Source: Candidatus Campbelliibacteriota bacterium | GTDB taxonomy: Bacteria > Patescibacteriota > Minisyncoccia > UBA9983 | Direction: 5' to 3' | DNA: 7,203 bases | Assembly (NCBI GenBank): GCA_003231675.1 | Contig: QIJB01000074.1 | Span: 1-7,203, forward strand | Shown here: positions 5,879-7,203 of the stretch, piece by piece | Layout of the letters: each line of letters starts with the position of its first letter | Numbering within the stretch: the stretch's first letter is position 1 | Made by a program: the position numbers and the translations under genes | The notes under the pieces: generated by a model | The model's database searches: none | What the model was told of the DNA's origin: nothing | The model's input: only the letters and a program-made list of their open reading frames with translations

Positions 5879-6446
5879 ATTTGAATTTCGACACTTTGTA
5901 ATATAAATCAATAATCAAAATATTGAGTTTTTGCAATTTTTTTCGAGAGAGAAAAATGATATAAGAAGAGATTATCGCCACTAAAACCGAACCAAGAATA
6001 TCAAAGGGGTAATGAAGCCCGCTGTAAATTCTCGCTGTTCCTCCCGCCAAACCCAGAACGGACAGAACTATTCCCAAATTTCTTGTTTTTTTGAAATACA
6101 AAAACATAAATCCGATTGAGAGCATAAAGGTCGTATGATCCGAAGGGAAAGAAGTTTCCGGTTTGTGGTTAATCAATAAAACGCCGATATGCTCCATAAA
6201 CGGTCTTGGATGAAAATAAAACAGAGTGATTAGAAAATTTAACGAGATGCCCAAAACGGCGGAGTATCCGGAATATAAAGATATGTTTTTATATTCCTTG
6301 TCCTTAAACCAATAATAGAGTAGCGCGAAAATGAAAACAATCGGCGAATATTTCGCCATTATTATTCCAAATTTGTCCAAAAAGACGGTCTTCCCGGCAA
6401 ATCGGTTTATCGCGTTGAAAATTTTAATATTTAATTGATTGGGCAT
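5868..6446 (-). CDS. PAP2-family lipid phosphatase, BcrC-like undecaprenyl-diphosphatase
   Basis: BcrC-type PAP2 enzymes dephosphorylate undecaprenyl diphosphate on the outer face of the membrane so the carrier can be reused for cell-wall synthesis. From the ATG at 6446-6444 the protein has 192 residues, typical of this group, starting MPNQLNIKIFNAINRFAG. Visible motifs are HPRPF (R81, P82), PSDHTTF (101-107) with H104, and ARIYSGLHYPFD with R139, H145 and D149. About five membrane helices are seen (roughly 34-47, 55-78, 106-118, 124-136, 150-166) and a lysine-rich tail. The Lys seven residues before the RP motif in the classic PAP2 signature is Thr74. The frame stays open 58 codons upstream to 6620, but that part lacks family features. 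A weak AAGAG lies before the chosen ATG. The phosphoesterase gene overlaps its last 11 bp. A general phosphatidate-phosphatase role is the alternative. Confidence 0.85.
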   Translation of the reverse strand: MPNQLNIKIFNAINRFAGKTVFLDKFGIIMAKYSPIVFIFALLYYWFKDKEYKNISLYSGYSAVLGISLNFLITLFYFHPRPFMEHIGVLLINHKPETSFPSDHTTFMLSIGFMFLYFKKTRNLGIVLSVLGLAGGTARIYSGLHYPFDILGSVLVAIISSYIIFLSRKKLQKLNILIIDLYYKVSKFKYEK

Positions 6447-6550
6447 GATAAAACTCTTTTTTAGGGTGGCGAGAAGGAAAATCATTGACGGTATAATCTT
6501 TATTGCCGAATATTTTTTCGCATAACCGCTATTGGGCGATATTTGACATT

Positions 6551-6565
6551 CTCGCGGCGCGCGAG
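6551..6565. repeat. GC-rich short palindrome
   Basis: CTCGCG and CGCGAG form a 6-bp stem with a 3-nt GCG loop, unusually GC-rich for this AT-leaning region. It has no U-tract on either strand, so it is unlikely to be a terminator. It resembles the core of small extragenic palindromic repeats, but only one copy is in this window. Confidence 0.4.
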
Positions 6566-6724
6566 TTTGCATCCGGCGAATCTTTTGGAAACAGTTTAAT
6601 TTTACCGACTCTCGCCCCAAAAAACAAACGCGACTAAATTATGTAAAATCCATTTTCAAATTAGTTGACAGAATTTGTCTTATGGTAGAACTTGCCTGTT
6701 GAACCATAAAACGCATGATTGAAA

Positions 6725-6749
6725 AAAGGAGGGTAATAAACCCTCCTTT
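6725..6749 (-). terminator. Intrinsic terminator after the 79-aa gene
   Basis: The arms AAAGGAGGG (6725-6733) and CCCTCCTTT (6741-6749) form a perfect 9-bp stem around a 7-nt loop, starting 6 nt after the minus-strand stop at 6758-6756. On the minus strand the second arm runs into TTTTTTC, a good U-tract. The arms contain a Shine-Dalgarno-like and an anti-Shine-Dalgarno-like sequence. Confidence 0.9.
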
Positions 6750-6755
6750 GTTTGC

Positions 6756-6995
6756 TCAAAAACATCCCTGCCCTTGGCACGGGCGCCGAGGTATCTCGCT
6801 ATAAAGATACTCCCCTTGCTCGTTCCAAAAGAAACGACCTTCTCCTGTCTGTAGATAACACTCGGGAACCCCTATGATTACAATCTGATCTCCTTGATCT
6901 TCCTTGGTGAAACCTGCAAATTGCACCCCCTCTGCCGGACTTTCGTCCAGGTCCAGTAGGACTTTTCCTCCATTCTTAAGTAAAACTTCCTTCAT
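6756..6995 (-). CDS. Small hypothetical soluble protein (79 aa)
   Basis: I do not recognise the family. The protein is polar and acidic in the first half, with alternating hydrophobic residues that suggest beta strands (residues about 3-16 and 36-48) and an aromatic stretch RFFWNEQGEYLYSE (54-67). Its three cysteines are C46 and a C-terminal pair in PCQGQGCF (C73, C78), which might bind a metal or form a disulfide. There is no signal peptide or membrane segment. The start ATG at 6995-6993 is fixed by an excellent ribosome binding site, and the gene has its own strong promoter and terminator, so it is very likely real and well expressed. It lies divergent to ruvA. Like the 81-aa membrane-protein gene, it is a self-contained transcription unit, unlike its neighbours. 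Confidence 0.75.
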   Translation of the reverse strand: MKEVLLKNGGKVLLDLDESPAEGVQFAGFTKEDQGDQIVIIGVPECYLQTGEGRFFWNEQGEYLYSEIPRRPCQGQGCF

Positions 6996-7000
6996 ACTAA

Positions 7001-7010
7001 CACCTCCTTT
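7001..7010 (-). promoter_or_regulatory. Consensus ribosome binding site of the 79-aa gene
   Basis: AAAGGAGGTG on the minus strand, 5 nt before the ATG at 6995, is a full-length match to the 16S rRNA 3' end. Its AAAGGAGG core is repeated in the 5' arm of the gene's own terminator. Confidence 0.85.
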
Positions 7011-7024
7011 AAAATTCTATTTAG

Positions 7025-7053
7025 ATAGTAGCAGAGGAATACTAAAAAGTCAA
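7025..7053 (-). promoter_or_regulatory. Strong sigma70-type promoter of the 79-aa gene
   Basis: On the minus strand TTGACT (7053-7048, 5 of 6 matches) and TACTAT (7030-7025) are 17 nt apart, with TGC before the -10 box giving the extended form. The predicted start near 7018 leaves a leader of about 22 nt that includes the ribosome binding site. Confidence 0.75.
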
Positions 7054-7084
7054 GTTTCGTTGGTAATGTCTAAATCATGAGAAA

Positions 7085-7113
7085 TGGCGAGAAAAACCAA
7101 ATGGTGATAGAAT
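7085..7113 (+). promoter_or_regulatory. Promoter of ruvA, probably leaderless
   Basis: The extended -10 box TGATAGAAT (7105-7113) ends 7 nt before the ruvA ATG at 7121, so transcription should begin at or next to the start codon. The -35 region at 17 nt (TGGCGA, 7085-7090) is weak, as is common with extended -10 promoters. No Shine-Dalgarno sequence is present. Confidence 0.5.
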
Positions 7114-7120
7114 AAAAACA

Positions 7121-7203
7121 ATGATATCTCATTTGACCGGAAAGGTGCTGATGCGGGGGGATAAGTTTATCGCGCTTGATGTGAACGGTGTCGGATATAA
7201 AAT
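7121..7203 (+). CDS. ruvA: Holliday junction DNA helicase subunit RuvA, N-terminal part (runs off right edge)
   Basis: RuvA binds Holliday junctions as a tetramer and loads the RuvB motor for branch migration during recombination and repair. Only 27 complete codons are present. They begin MISHLTGKVLMRGDKF, then ALDVNGVGYK, which matches the first two strands of the RuvA OB-fold domain (family pattern MIxxLxGxV and DVxGVGY). The ATG at 7121-7123 is the expected first residue of the family. There is no ribosome binding site; an extended -10 box ends 7 nt upstream. It is the only plus-strand gene and diverges from the 79-aa gene. Confidence 0.9.
   Translation, partial: MISHLTGKVLMRGDKFIALDVNGVGYK

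Larger units (their letters stand above)
6447..6755. other. Gene-free stretch with palindromes
   Basis: This 309-bp stretch separates the 79-aa gene from the PAP2 gene. It holds the minus-strand terminator at 6725-6749, a GC-rich palindrome CTCGCG-GCG-CGCGAG (6551-6565), GACA-GAATT-TGTC (6666-6678) and TTATGGT/ACCATAA (6680-6686 and 6703-6709). A plus-strand TTGACA at 6664-6669 lacks a properly spaced -10 box. I see no tRNA fold and no convincing gene. A repeat family or a small RNA is possible. Confidence 0.4.

Noticed and set aside
6480..6545. Possible XerCD dif-like or recombination site around TCGCATAACC
   Set aside because: The left part resembles a Xer half-site, but the right half does not give TTAT plus A-rich sequence at the correct spacing.
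6447..6620. 58-codon N-terminal extension of the PAP2 protein
   Set aside because: It has no PAP2 features and would make the protein longer than its family. The ATG at 6446 gives a typical BcrC-like start.
6541..6660. tRNA-like segment
   Set aside because: I found no acceptor stem, anticodon arm and T-arm in the right order.
6635..6712. 25-codon minus-strand open frame starting MRFMVQQASS
   Set aside because: It has no ribosome binding site or promoter and follows the 79-aa gene's terminator; length and context fit chance.

Overview
The window looks like part of a Candidate Phyla Radiation (Patescibacteria, probably Parcubacteria-like) genome. This is inferred from the style of the proteins (a compact L15, a short ROK kinase without the zinc motif, lysine-rich membrane proteins), tight packing, AT-leaning composition, and core genes that start almost at their own promoters without a Shine-Dalgarno sequence. 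No rRNA gene is present to settle the lineage.

Layout: all genes but one lie on the minus strand. Reading from the right edge, ruvA begins on the plus strand at 7121 and runs off the window. Divergent from it is a small minus-strand gene (79 aa) with a strong sigma70-type promoter, a consensus ribosome binding site and an intrinsic terminator. After a 309-bp gene-free stretch with palindromes comes a compact minus-strand run: a BcrC-like PAP2 phosphatase, an anchored calcineurin-like phosphoesterase (11-bp overlap), then after 195 bp a three-module DedA / PAP2 / LssY_C membrane protein, a frameshifted GNAT acetyltransferase (TAATG junction) and a ROK-family sugar kinase. Then come rplO (ribosomal protein L15, frame broken by an indel), a second small promoter-gene-terminator unit encoding an 81-aa membrane protein, and the first 44 codons of secY, which runs off the left edge.

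How it fits together: the BcrC-like PAP2 protein and the DedA-PAP2-LssY fusion point to recycling of the undecaprenyl lipid carrier or to phospholipid dephosphorylation; the phosphoesterase is predicted to have its catalytic domain outside the membrane. rplO and secY are neighbours as in the spc ribosomal operon, but a self-contained membrane-protein cassette sits between them and a ROK kinase stands where rpsE would be expected. The two small units share one architecture (17-bp-spaced promoter, AAAGGAGGT ribosome binding site, own terminator). The core genes rplO, secY and ruvA have promoters ending 7-13 nt before the start codon, which suggests leaderless or nearly leaderless mRNAs.

The most interesting points are this contrast in expression signals, the cassette inside the rplO-secY pair, the DedA-PAP2-LssY fusion beside two further phosphatases, and two independent frameshifts in otherwise conserved genes. 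I found no tRNA, rRNA, CRISPR array or recognisable insertion sequence.
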